Of a stretch of DNA of 7,143 bases, positions 1 through 6,421 are shown piece by piece. Source of the DNA: Caulobacter sp. GTDB taxonomy: Bacteria > Pseudomonadota > Alphaproteobacteria > Caulobacterales > Caulobacteraceae. The position numbers and the translations under genes are program-made. The stretch's first letter is position 1; each line of letters starts with the position of its first letter. The notes beneath the pieces were generated by a model, which was not told the DNA's origin, did no database searches, and saw nothing but the letters and a program-made list of their open reading frames with translations. The stretch covers positions 1 to 7,143 of the forward strand of contig JACMOF010000283.1 of assembly GCA_014378155.1 (NCBI GenBank). The letters run 5' to 3'.

Positions 1-186
1 ACCCACCTGACCTTTGTCGGCAAGCTGCAAGACAGCCTGGACGCCGGCGTCGGCAACCTGGTGGACGCCGACCTGGCCAAGGAAAGCGCCAAGCTGCAGT
101 CGCTGCAAACCAAGCAGCAACTGGGCGTGCAGGCGCTGTCTATCGCCAACCAGTCGTCCTCGTCGATCCTGAGCCTGTTCCGATAG
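1..186 (+). CDS. fljK: Flagellin, C-terminal part only (FljK/FljL type)
   Basis: The window opens inside this gene; only the last 61 residues and the TAG stop are present. They hold the typical flagellin C-terminal D0 helix: a [18 protein letters not shown] stretch, then [13 protein letters not shown], ending in LSLFR. Flagellin is exported through the flagellar type III apparatus and polymerises into the filament; the C-terminal helix packs with the N-terminal helix in the filament core. The visible part is about 70% identical (43 of 61 residues, counted by eye) to the end of the complete flagellin at 806-1636. Caulobacter has several near-identical alpha flagellins, so fljK is my best guess but fljL is possible. 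The family is certain; the paralogue is not. A hairpin terminator follows directly. Confidence 0.9.
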   Translation, partial: THLTFVGKLQDSLDAGVGNLVDADLAKESAKLQSLQTKQQLGVQALSIANQSSSSILSLFR

Positions 187-196
187 GAACGAAGAT

Positions 197-228
197 GGAG
201 GCGGGTCTTCGGGCTCGCCTCCGCCTTT
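197..228 (+). terminator. Hairpin terminator with UUCG tetraloop after the first flagellin
   Basis: The arms 197-207 and 212-222 pair over 11 bp, two of them G-U, and close on a C(UUCG)G tetraloop. The outer seven pairs, GGAGGCG with CGCCTCC, are perfect. A short pyrimidine/T-rich stretch (CCTTTCTCT) follows. It lies just after the stop of the first flagellin and before the FlaG-like gene, so it probably ends or stabilises the flagellin mRNA. The T-tract is weak, so termination may be incomplete. Confidence 0.7.
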
Positions 229-296
229 CTCTCGCGCTTCCGCGCTAGGGGAGGGATCACCAGAGGAGCCGCCCTAACCCGGCCGCGATAGGAGTC

Positions 297-632
297 ATGG
301 AAAACAAAGTCGCGTTGACGCCCATTCTATCGGAGTCGTCCACGCCCCCCTCGACTATCGTTCCGACCGTCCCGGGTTTGCCCGCGAGCGGCGTTCTCAA
401 GTCCGCGCCAAAGGAAGCCGCGACCGTGGAAAAGCTGGCCGTGGCCGATGGTCCCCAACCGGGAGATCTTCGCCTGGTGATCGAGCAGGACGCCAAGACC
501 GGCACCTACATCTACAAGACAGTGGATCGGCGGACTGGCGACATCCTGCAGCAGTTCCCGCGCGAAGACGTCCTGCGCTTCAAGCAGGCCGAGCACTACG
601 GCCCGGGCGAGGTTTTCGACGGCCTGACCTGA
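297..632 (+). CDS. FlaG family flagellar protein
   Basis: This is a 111-residue protein. Its first 55 residues are Pro/Ser/Ala-rich and probably disordered. Residues 58-95 form the conserved FlaG-type core: LRLVIEQD, then YIYKTVDRRTGDILQQFP, then EDVLRF. This matches the family pattern of a hydrophobic strand, a D-x-x-TG-[ED]-[IV]-[IL]-[RQ]-Q-x-P turn and a short helix. FlaG proteins in other bacteria influence filament length and assembly; their mechanism is poorly known. The location between two flagellin genes supports a filament role. It has no cysteine. The ATG at 297 sits only 2 nt after an AGGAG, closer than usual; no better in-frame start is apparent. I leave the symbol empty because 'flaG' also names an unrelated historical locus in Caulobacter. 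Confidence 0.8.
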   Translation: MENKVALTPILSESSTPPSTIVPTVPGLPASGVLKSAPKEAATVEKLAVADGPQPGDLRLVIEQDAKTGTYIYKTVDRRTGDILQQFPREDVLRFKQAEHYGPGEVFDGLT

Positions 633-686
633 AGGGTCAAGCCGCCCTCTGTCATGATCGCCGCGACCTGGCGTCGCAGGCGAAAC

Positions 687-713
687 ATGGTTTACGCGCG
701 TTAACCATATTCT
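687..713 (+). promoter_or_regulatory. Palindrome with CtrA-type half site upstream of fljJ
   Basis: Positions 687-708 form a 22-bp palindrome (ATGGTT, central ACGCGCGT at 694-701, AACCAT) with a single T/T mismatch pair. The right arm holds TTAACCAT (701-708), which matches the CtrA half site described in Caulobacter. An AT-rich stretch, TATTCTTA, follows about 95 nt before the flagellin start. A regulator site or promoter element for the flagellin gene is plausible. I find no canonical sigma-54 -24/-12 pair between 633 and 805, although Caulobacter flagellin genes are often sigma-54 dependent. The palindrome is read directly; the CtrA assignment is inference. Confidence 0.4.
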
Positions 714-795
714 TACTCCCTGAGCTTCAATCTGGTGGCCGACCTGCTCGGCCGCCGAATCGCGTTCCGAGCCCCATTGGCAAGAACCGCCGTTC

Positions 796-800
796 GGAGA
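796..800 (+). promoter_or_regulatory. Ribosome binding site deciding the fljJ start
   Basis: GGAGA lies 5 nt before the ATG at 806 and only 2 nt before an in-frame GTG at 803. The spacing, and the usual flagellin N-terminus M-x-L-S-x-N-T-N, favour ATG 806 over GTG 803. Confidence 0.6.
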
Positions 801-805
801 CCGTG

Positions 806-1636
806 ATGACGCTTAGCGTGAACACCAATCAGCCCGCGCTGATCGCTCTGCAAAACCTCAACAAGACCAATGACGAGATGTCGGGCGTCCAGAGCCGGAT
901 CAACACCGGGCTCGCGATTTCCAGCGCTAAGGACAACGCCGCCGTCTGGTCGATCGCTCAGGACCAGCGGGCCGACCGCTCGGCGCTGTCGGCTGTGAAG
1001 ATGAGCCTGGACCGCGCCACGTCGATCACCGACGTGGCCCTGGCCGCCGGCGAATCGGTCTCCGACTTGCTGACGCAAATGCGTGAAAAGGTGGTCGCGG
1101 CCAAGGACACCTCGCTGTCGACCTCGTCGCGCAAGGCCCTGAACGCCGACTTCCAGGGGCTACTGAAGAACCTGACCCAGGTGGTCAACAGCGCCGCTTT
1201 CGACGGCGCCAACATCCTCAACGGCAGCGAACCGGCCAATATCACTTTCCTGGCCGACGCCGACGCTGTGGCATCGATCACGCTGAACCTGCAGAACCTG
1301 TCGCTGGGTGGGACGATCAATACACTGGCGGCGACCGACAACATCACCACCACGACCTTGGCCGCCTCGGTGCTGACCAAGCTGGACGCCTCGCTGAGCG
1401 CTGTGAACCAGGCCGTCGGCTCGATTGGCTCGCAAGCCAAGCAGATCGACGCCCACAATACTTTCATCTCCAAGCTGAACGACGTGCTGGAAAGCGGCGT
1501 GGGCAACCTCGTCGATGCCGACATGGCCAAGGAAAGCGCGCGATTGCAGGCGCTTCAGGTCAAGCAACAGCTTGGCGCGCAGGCGCTTTCGATCGCCAAC
1601 CAGGCTCCGCAGATTATCCTGTCGCTGTTCAAGTAA
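806..1636 (+). CDS. fljJ: Flagellin (FljJ-like, complete)
   Basis: This is a complete 276-residue flagellin, a normal length for Caulobacter (about 273-277). The N-terminal D0/D1 helices cover residues 1-110 and include VNTNQPALIALQNLN, RINTGLAI, AKDNAA and SITDVALAAGE. The variable middle is about 140-215. The C-terminal D1/D0 helices (about 216-276) include [18 protein letters not shown] and [13 protein letters not shown], ending in ILSLFK. There is no cysteine, as expected of an exported filament subunit. It differs from the neighbouring flagellin at 18 of the last 61 residues, so it is a diverged paralogue rather than a recent copy. Its sequence character and position beside flaEY suggest FljJ, the minor hook-proximal flagellin of C. 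crescentus. Ser/Thr-rich patches in the middle (for example TTTTL near 181) are possible glycosylation sites. Confidence 0.93.
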   Translation: MTLSVNTNQPALIALQNLNKTNDEMSGVQSRINTGLAISSAKDNAAVWSIAQDQRADRSALSAVKMSLDRATSITDVALAAGESVSDLLTQMREKVVAAKDTSLSTSSRKALNADFQGLLKNLTQVVNSAAFDGANILNGSEPANITFLADADAVASITLNLQNLSLGGTINTLAATDNITTTTLAASVLTKLDASLSAVNQAVGSIGSQAKQIDAHNTFISKLNDVLESGVGNLVDADMAKESARLQALQVKQQLGAQALSIANQAPQIILSLFK

Positions 1637-1705
1637 CGGCGGCTAGGCCGACGCTCCGGACAAAGGTAGAGTTGCCGACGGCTCAGTAGGGGGAATCGGC
1701 AGGGC

Positions 1706-2260
1706 ATGATCGAGCTTCGCGATCTGACGGACGGCGATGAGGCCGTCCTGTTCCAGTGGCGGGGCGAGCCCGAGGTCGACCGCTGGATGTCCGACGCGGC
1801 CTTTCCCAGCCGCGAGGCGCACGCCGCATGGTTCCAGGATCTCCGCACCGATCCCGACATGCGGGGCTGGATGATCGAACGGGCCGGCGCGCCCTCTGGC
1901 CTCCTCACCCTTACGGGCCTGCTGAGCCATCATCGCCGGGCCGGCTGGAACTGGTTTCTCGGTTCGGCCGAGGCTCGGGGCAGGGGCGTGGGCCGCGCCG
2001 CCCAGGTGTTGGGCCTGGACCGCGCCTTCGGCGAGCTGGGTCTGCACAAGGTGTTTGCCGAGGTCATGGCCGACAACGACGCGGCCCTGAAGGCGCAGGC
2101 CGCTTCCGGCTTTCGCCGCGAAGGCTATCTGCGCGGCCACGTGCTGAAGAACGGCGAGCCGCGCGACGTGGTGCTGCTGGGCATACTGGCCGAGGAATGG
2201 CGCGAACTGGGCGGCGCTGTGCGTCGCTCACTCGCCGACGCCCACCTGATCGCGGCCTGA
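1706..2260 (+). CDS. flmH: GNAT N-acetyltransferase, PseH/FlmH type (flagellin glycan synthesis)
   Basis: This 184-residue protein has the full GNAT fold pattern. The N-terminal strand IELRDLTDGD is followed by WRGEPEVDRWM (18-28), then HAAWFQDL (39-46). The acetyl-CoA binding loop is RGRGVG (91-96), followed by the LGLDRAFGELGLHKVFAEV helix and strand (102-120), N124, and GFRREGYLRGH (135-145). This layout fits PseH, which N-acetylates a UDP-linked amino sugar during pseudaminic acid synthesis. Pseudaminic acid is the sugar placed on Caulobacter flagellins, where the acetyltransferase is called FlmH. The gene begins 69 nt after the flagellin stop with no strong terminator between them, so the two may be cotranscribed. 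The GNAT family is certain; the substrate is inferred from similarity and context. No other pse-type gene is in view. Confidence 0.9.
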   Translation: MIELRDLTDGDEAVLFQWRGEPEVDRWMSDAAFPSREAHAAWFQDLRTDPDMRGWMIERAGAPSGLLTLTGLLSHHRRAGWNWFLGSAEARGRGVGRAAQVLGLDRAFGELGLHKVFAEVMADNDAALKAQAASGFRREGYLRGHVLKNGEPRDVVLLGILAEEWRELGGAVRRSLADAHLIAA

Positions 2261-2330
2261 ATTCATACCTCTTAACGAAACGTAAGTCCTGATCCCCCAC
2301 AATGGAACCAAGGGGCGTATTGCGCCCGTT

Positions 2331-2334
2331 GGAA
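2331..2334 (+). promoter_or_regulatory. Probable ribosome binding site for the GTG start of flaEY
   Basis: GGAA lies 6 nt before the in-frame GTG at 2341. The upstream ATG at 2302 has no Shine-Dalgarno-like sequence, and the 13 codons between the two include several that are uncommon in this genome style (AGG, GTA, CCA, TTG). I therefore place the start at 2341; 2302 remains possible. Confidence 0.45.
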
Positions 2335-2340
2335 CCCGCT

Positions 2341-5187
2341 GTGATCAGTTTCGATTCCAGTCTGCTGCTCGGATATTACCAGGCGAAGTCCGCTGGTCAG
2401 GCCTCGGGGACGTCCGCGACCGGCGTCTCCTCGTCTTCCGCCTCCAATACCTCTGGCAAGAAGCCGGTGCCCAGCGCGCCCTGGACCGGGAAGGCGGGCG
2501 AACCCAGCGGATTGGTCAAGGCCGCGCTGAACGGCCGTAAGTTCGTCGACGAAGGCGCGGCCCTGGCCGCCGCCCCGACGATCACCGGCGACTACAAGAA
2601 ACTCTTCGCCACCTACCAGGCGCTCAACACCCTGTCGGCGATCGCCAACCGGTCGGGCGAGAAGAATGTCACCGACAGCGAGATCAAGCGGCTGCAGACG
2701 GTGTTCGCCAAGGGCTTGAGCGACGTCAACAGCTACATCCAGAACCTCAGCACCGACGCCATGCGCCTGACGACAGGCGCGGTGATGACCAGTGACAAGT
2801 CCAGCGTCGGCGTTCCGAAGAACAATTACGCCTACGTCACCAACACCCTCTACAGCGGCCAGGTCGATGACGAGGTGCCCACTTTCAAGGGCAATGTCAG
2901 CTTCACGATGGACGTCAAGAAGTTCGGCGTCACCACGAGCCTGACCATGGATTTGTCGGAGATGGGCGCGACGCCCCGCACGATGTCCAACGTGGTGACC
3001 TTTTTCAACAGCAAGCTCGACGCCGCTGGATTTGAAACCACCTTCGCGGTCGAGCGGACGGTGGGGGCCGAGCGGACGACAACCGTCAACGGCCAGAGCG
3101 TCAAGTTGCCGCCCACCGGCGACGACTTCGCCCTGCGCATCCGCGGCGATTCGACCGAGGCCCTGACCTTCGCCGCGCCCGCGCCAAAGCCTGCCGTCTA
3201 CATCACCACGGCGGCTGGCAATCCGGATCCGGACAAGGACACCAAGACCGACGACGCGGTCATCGAAAATACCCTGACCAAGTACGGCCCCGGCACGGCC
3301 GGCCAAGTGGGGACCAAGATCTTCTCCGACACGCTGGAAGGCACCGTCTCCACCGTCCACAAGACCATGACCGGGCCCGACGGCTCGCTCTATGTGCTGG
3401 CCGATGTCGATGGCGCGACCAGCAGCCAGACGATCAAGGGCGATCAGGACGTCGCGCTGCTGAAATACGATTCCGTCGGCAAGTTGCTCTATGCCCGCAC
3501 CCTGGGCGCCACCAGCACCGCCACCGGCTACAACATGGCGATCTCCGACACCGGCCAGGTGGCGATCGCCGGCTCGGTCACCGGCAAGCTGTCGGGCGCC
3601 GCCGATGGCCCGATCAACTCCGACAGCGCCGGTACGCTGACCGACAGCTTCGTCACGCTCTATAACGCCAAGGGCGATGAGACATGGACGGTCCGTCGTG
3701 GCGGCATGCTGGAGGACGAGGCCACCGCCGTGGCCTTCGGCCAGGACGGCGTGGTCTATGTCGGCGGCCGCGCCAAGTCCGACCTGCCGGGTTCGGCCAA
3801 TGGCGCCACGCAAGGCGGCTATGACAGCTATCTGACCGGATTCGCCGCCGACATCACCGGCGCGCCCAAGGCTCTGTTCACCACCCATTTTGGCGGTGAA
3901 AACAACGACACGGTCTCGGGTATCGTCGTCAACGGCACGCAGGTGATTGTCGCCAGCAACGAAGGCAGCGAGGCCATGCTTCGCAGCTTCGACGTCTCCA
4001 CCAGCATCGTCACGGAAGACCGCACGGCGCTGAATGACAAGGAAGTCTGGGTCACCGCGCCGGTCACCTACACCAAGGCCGCCACTTTCACCGCCGGCGC
4101 GACCCGCGACCTGGGCACGCTGCAGGGCGGCAATATCGCCGGCCTGGCGATCGACAACGGCCAGCTCTATATCGGCGGCTCGACCACCAACGGCGCCCTG
4201 ACGATCAACAACAAGACCGCTGCCGCGTCCGGCGGCTCGGACGGCTTCGCCGCGCGCGTTTCGCTGGACCTGACCAGCACCGCCCAGGACGCCCTGGCCT
4301 ATTACGGTGGTGCGGGCGACGACACCGTCACCGGCATGGCCGTGTCGAACGGCCAGGTCTGGCTGGTCGGCGCGGCCGGCAAGGACCTCGGCGGCCAGGC
4401 GACGGTCGGCGACAAGGACGGCTATGTCGCCCAGTTGGACGTGGCGGCGGGAACGGTCTCCTGGCAGCAGCGCCTGACCGGCAAGGACGGCTACGCCACC
4501 CCCACCTCGATCGCGGTCGACGCGTCCGGCGCCAGCAGCCTGGACGCCTTCGGCCTGCCGCGCGGCGTGATGGACTTCACCCAGTCGGACAAGATCGTCT
4601 CATCGACCTCGGCGCGGGCAGGCGACACCTTCCAGATCCGCACCCGGGCGCGCGGCGCGCTGACGACAATCAAGATCGACGCCAACGACACCCTCGACAC
4701 CCTGGCCGACAAGATCCGCAAGGCCTCGGGCTTTGCCGCCAAGGTCGAGTCCGTCAGTTCCGGCAACAGCCGTAGCCTGCGGATCAGCCCGTCTCAGACC
4801 ACTTCGACGGTCGAAGTCCTGCCCGGCAAGGGCGGCACGGACGTGCTGGAGGCGCTGGGCCTCAAGCCGGGCATCGTGCGCAACACCAAGTCCGACCACG
4901 GCCAAACCATCTCGGCCGACGGCAAGGGCCCGATCTACGGCCTGTCGCTGGACACCACCCTGGACCTCAGCGACGACAACGGTCGCAAGGCCGCGTCCGC
5001 GGCTATGACCAAGGCCCTGTCGGCCGTGCGCACCGCCTATCGCGAAATGGCTGACACCGCCAACGGGGTGAAGCGCGCCGACGCGACCGCCTCATCGGGC
5101 GCGACGACCGGTAAGGTCCCGGCCTATCTGACCGCCCAGGTCGCCAACTATCAGGCCGCCTTGAACCGCCTGACCGGCGGCGGCTAG
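2341..5187 (+). CDS. flaEY: FlaEY-type flagellar protein with SBBP-like beta-propeller and flagellin/hook-IN-like module
   Basis: A 948-residue protein from GTG 2341 (961 from ATG 2302); numbering here is from the GTG. Residues 1-75 start MISFDSSLLLGYYQ and then become Ser/Gly-rich. Residues 80-147 look helical. Residues 180-277 form a beta-rich module with a TMSNVVTFFNSKLDAAGFE stretch. About 327-732 holds six or seven repeats with GxxYVxG-type strands and DS/DGY-turns, such as DGVVYVGG, GQLYIGG and GQVWLVG, typical of SBBP beta-propeller blades. Residues 757-844 resemble the flagellin/hook IN module of FlgK and FliD: AGDTFQI, ANDTLDTLADKI, DVLEALGLKPG. A helical tail covers 880-945. There is no signal peptide and no cysteine in the whole protein, as in exported filament proteins. 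FlaEY of C. crescentus is genetically needed for normal flagellin production and filaments and is often labelled 'regulatory'. No DNA-binding domain is visible. Position beside fljJ matches the known locus. Confidence 0.85.
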   Translation: MISFDSSLLLGYYQAKSAGQASGTSATGVSSSSASNTSGKKPVPSAPWTGKAGEPSGLVKAALNGRKFVDEGAALAAAPTITGDYKKLFATYQALNTLSAIANRSGEKNVTDSEIKRLQTVFAKGLSDVNSYIQNLSTDAMRLTTGAVMTSDKSSVGVPKNNYAYVTNTLYSGQVDDEVPTFKGNVSFTMDVKKFGVTTSLTMDLSEMGATPRTMSNVVTFFNSKLDAAGFETTFAVERTVGAERTTTVNGQSVKLPPTGDDFALRIRGDSTEALTFAAPAPKPAVYITTAAGNPDPDKDTKTDDAVIENTLTKYGPGTAGQVGTKIFSDTLEGTVSTVHKTMTGPDGSLYVLADVDGATSSQTIKGDQDVALLKYDSVGKLLYARTLGATSTATGYNMAISDTGQVAIAGSVTGKLSGAADGPINSDSAGTLTDSFVTLYNAKGDETWTVRRGGMLEDEATAVAFGQDGVVYVGGRAKSDLPGSANGATQGGYDSYLTGFAADITGAPKALFTTHFGGENNDTVSGIVVNGTQVIVASNEGSEAMLRSFDVSTSIVTEDRTALNDKEVWVTAPVTYTKAATFTAGATRDLGTLQGGNIAGLAIDNGQLYIGGSTTNGALTINNKTAAASGGSDGFAARVSLDLTSTAQDALAYYGGAGDDTVTGMAVSNGQVWLVGAAGKDLGGQATVGDKDGYVAQLDVAAGTVSWQQRLTGKDGYATPTSIAVDASGASSLDAFGLPRGVMDFTQSDKIVSSTSARAGDTFQIRTRARGALTTIKIDANDTLDTLADKIRKASGFAAKVESVSSGNSRSLRISPSQTTSTVEVLPGKGGTDVLEALGLKPGIVRNTKSDHGQTISADGKGPIYGLSLDTTLDLSDDNGRKAASAAMTKALSAVRTAYREMADTANGVKRADATASSGATTGKVPAYLTAQVANYQAALNRLTGGG

Positions 5188-5205
5188 CGCGAATTCACCG
5201 GATCC

Positions 5206-5240
5206 GAACTGGCTCTTGACCGGTTCCGGGCCGCTTCCAT
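5206..5240 (+). promoter_or_regulatory. Hairpin and weak promoter-like sequence before the membrane protein gene
   Basis: The 110-nt gap after flaEY contains a 7-bp hairpin (5206-5212 with 5220-5226, one G-U pair, 7-nt loop). A TTGACC at 5216-5221 overlaps it, and GCTTCCAT lies 11 nt further on (5233-5240). The order and spacing resemble the Caulobacter housekeeping promoter (TTGAC, about 10-14 nt, GCTANAWC), but the downstream half matches poorly. Either a weak terminator or a promoter is possible. Confidence 0.25.
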
Positions 5241-5297
5241 TCGCCTTGGTGCCCCGCCGGACTTGAAAGCGTCATCCTCGCGTCGTAGCCAGGGATC

Positions 5298-5969
5298 ATG
5301 GAAGTTCTCAAAGACCGACGCGTGTTGTTGGGCGGCGCCGCCGTGGCTCTGGTGCTGGGCCTCGCCATCGCCTTTGGCGTGATGCATGGCAGCAAGTCCT
5401 CGACCGACGATCCCCCCGCCGCCCGCAGTGGCCTGGTCGTCGAGACCGGTCGCGCCGATGAGACCAGACTGGACGCGACCCGCCCGCTGCGCTGCTTTGT
5501 CGGCGGTCAGTTCGTCGGCGAGACCACCCTGGCCGAATGCGCCAAGAAGAACGGCGTGGCCACCGGCGCTCTCGACGTCGGCGTCGACGAGACCGGCGCC
5601 CTGGCGGCCGCCGACCAGGCCGGCATGGTCCTGACCCCACTGCCGCCGCCCGCCGAGGCCCCGACCGTTCCGGCTCCCTCGGCGACCCCCGTCATCCCGA
5701 TCCCCGTCGCCGCGTCCGGCGCGCCGCTGGCGGTCTGCTGGCGCTATCAAGGCAGCGAATGGCGCAAGCAGCCGGGCGAGATCACGCTCAACGCCTGCGC
5801 CCAGCAGCTCTACAGCGGCAAGTGCGAAAGGCCCGGCGGCGCCACCTATGGCCGTTGGGGCGACGAGACACTTCGCCTGGTGCCGGGCCACGTGGAGTCG
5901 TCGTCCGACAACCGCAGCTTCCATCCGATCATCGAACAGGGGCCAGGCTGCTCCATCCCGTCCGCGTAG
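5298..5969 (+). CDS. Single-pass membrane protein with duplicated cysteine-pair module, function unknown
   Basis: A 223-residue protein that I do not recognise. Residues 1-8 are charged (MEVLKDRR), 9-28 form one hydrophobic segment, and the rest should lie in the periplasm. A proline-rich linker (about 113-138) separates two parts. Each part carries a similar cysteine pair: C66-F with TLAECA ending at 82, and C147-W with TLNACA ending at 168. Two further cysteines are C176 and C218, giving six in all, consistent with disulfides in the periplasm. The N-terminal segment has no lipobox and no obvious cleavage site, so it is more likely an anchor than a cleaved signal. The ATG follows an AGGGA by only 2 nt; an in-frame GTG at 5322 is less likely because it would drop the positive residues before the membrane segment. 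The next gene follows after 15 nt and shares the cysteine signature, so the two probably form an operon. Confidence 0.75.
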   Translation: MEVLKDRRVLLGGAAVALVLGLAIAFGVMHGSKSSTDDPPAARSGLVVETGRADETRLDATRPLRCFVGGQFVGETTLAECAKKNGVATGALDVGVDETGALAAADQAGMVLTPLPPPAEAPTVPAPSATPVIPIPVAASGAPLAVCWRYQGSEWRKQPGEITLNACAQQLYSGKCERPGGATYGRWGDETLRLVPGHVESSSDNRSFHPIIEQGPGCSIPSA

Positions 5970-5984
5970 AGAGACTTAAAGACC

Positions 5985-6374
5985 ATGCGCTTGCTTCCCG
6001 TCGCCGCTGTCTCCTTGCTCGCCGCCGCCACGCTGCTGTCCGGTTGCGACAAGCGCACCTCCGCGCCGTTCGAGGCCGGGGTCTGTTTCCACGTCGCCGA
6101 GCAGAAGGACGGCACGCTGAAGTACAATCCGGTGGCCAGCAACGTTCCCAGCATGGAGCAGTGCGCCGCCGACCTCGAGGGCATGCGCCTGCGCTTCCTG
6201 CGCCTGGGCAGCCAGAACCGCGAGCTGACGGGCGCCTATCAGGGCAAGTTCATCTTCGTCCAGAAGGAAGGCATCTATCTGGGCGACACCTATGAGGGCT
6301 CGCGGTTCATGTCGCTGGTCCGCACGGGCGATGGCCGTTTGGCCGTGCCGGGCGCCATTCGAGAAGTCCAATAA
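5985..6374 (+). CDS. Small lipoprotein, function unknown
   Basis: A 129-residue protein with a lipoprotein signal: MR, a hydrophobic core (3-17), and the lipobox LSGC (18-21), so C21 would become the lipidated N-terminus. The +2 residue is Asp; in enterobacteria this retains lipoproteins in the inner membrane, but whether that rule holds in alphaproteobacteria is uncertain. The mature part has one cysteine pair, VC34-F and SMEQC60-A, resembling both pairs in the upstream membrane protein. A beta-rich end follows (KFIFVQKEGIYLGD, then SRFMSLVRTGDGRLAVPG). It starts 15 nt after the upstream stop, with AGAGAG about 11 nt before the ATG, so cotranscription is likely. I do not recognise the family. 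A role at the cell envelope is all that can be inferred. Confidence 0.78.
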   Translation: MRLLPVAAVSLLAAATLLSGCDKRTSAPFEAGVCFHVAEQKDGTLKYNPVASNVPSMEQCAADLEGMRLRFLRLGSQNRELTGAYQGKFIFVQKEGIYLGDTYEGSRFMSLVRTGDGRLAVPGAIREVQ

Positions 6375-6388
6375 TGCGGGCTGACGCG

Positions 6389-6414
6389 GCGAGGCGGTGG
6401 ATAACCCGCCTCGC
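6389..6414 (+). terminator. GC hairpin after the lipoprotein gene
   Basis: The arms GCGAGGCGG (6389-6397) and CCGCCTCGC (6406-6414) are a perfect 9-bp inverted repeat with an 8-nt loop, 14 nt after the lipoprotein stop. No T-tract follows, so it may be an mRNA-stabilising hairpin or a weak terminator that separates the operon from ssb. Confidence 0.5.
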
Positions 6415-6421
6415 TCCACAG

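Noticed and set aside
663..677. Hairpin GCGAC/GTCGC after the FlaG-like gene
   Set aside because: A 5-bp stem without a T-tract is expected by chance in GC-rich DNA.
733..792. Possible sigma-54 promoter (TGGCC...TGC) or FlbD site around TTGGCAAGAACCGCCG upstream of fljJ
   Set aside because: The GG-to-GC spacing is 7 or 8 nt, not 10, so no valid -24/-12 pair exists. I could not recall the FlbD consensus firmly enough to call a site.
803..805. GTG at 803 as the flagellin start
   Set aside because: The Shine-Dalgarno spacing would be only 2 nt, and it would place a second Met before the standard flagellin N-terminus.
1640..1650. Hairpin CGGC-TAG-GCCG after the fljJ stop
   Set aside because: Only 4 bp with a 3-nt loop and no T-tract; too weak to call a terminator.
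2272..3888. A 538-codon open frame on the - strand opposite flaEY
   Set aside because: It is the antisense shadow of a GC-rich gene. Its translation is Gly/Arg/Val/Asp-rich, low in complexity and without a recognisable domain, while the + strand frame has clear domain patterns.
5191..5205. GAATTC and GGATCC close together, as in a cloning linker
   Set aside because: The flanks are continuous with normal genome-like sequence, and nothing vector-like is nearby. Coincidence is the simpler view.
5184..5924. A 246-codon - strand frame opposite the membrane protein gene
   Set aside because: Low-complexity Gly/Ala/Arg composition and full overlap with a better supported gene.
5537..6295. A 252-codon + strand frame overlapping both envelope genes
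   Set aside because: The translation is extremely Arg/Pro-rich and overlaps two genes that have a membrane anchor, a lipobox and matched cysteine motifs. It is a frame shadow.
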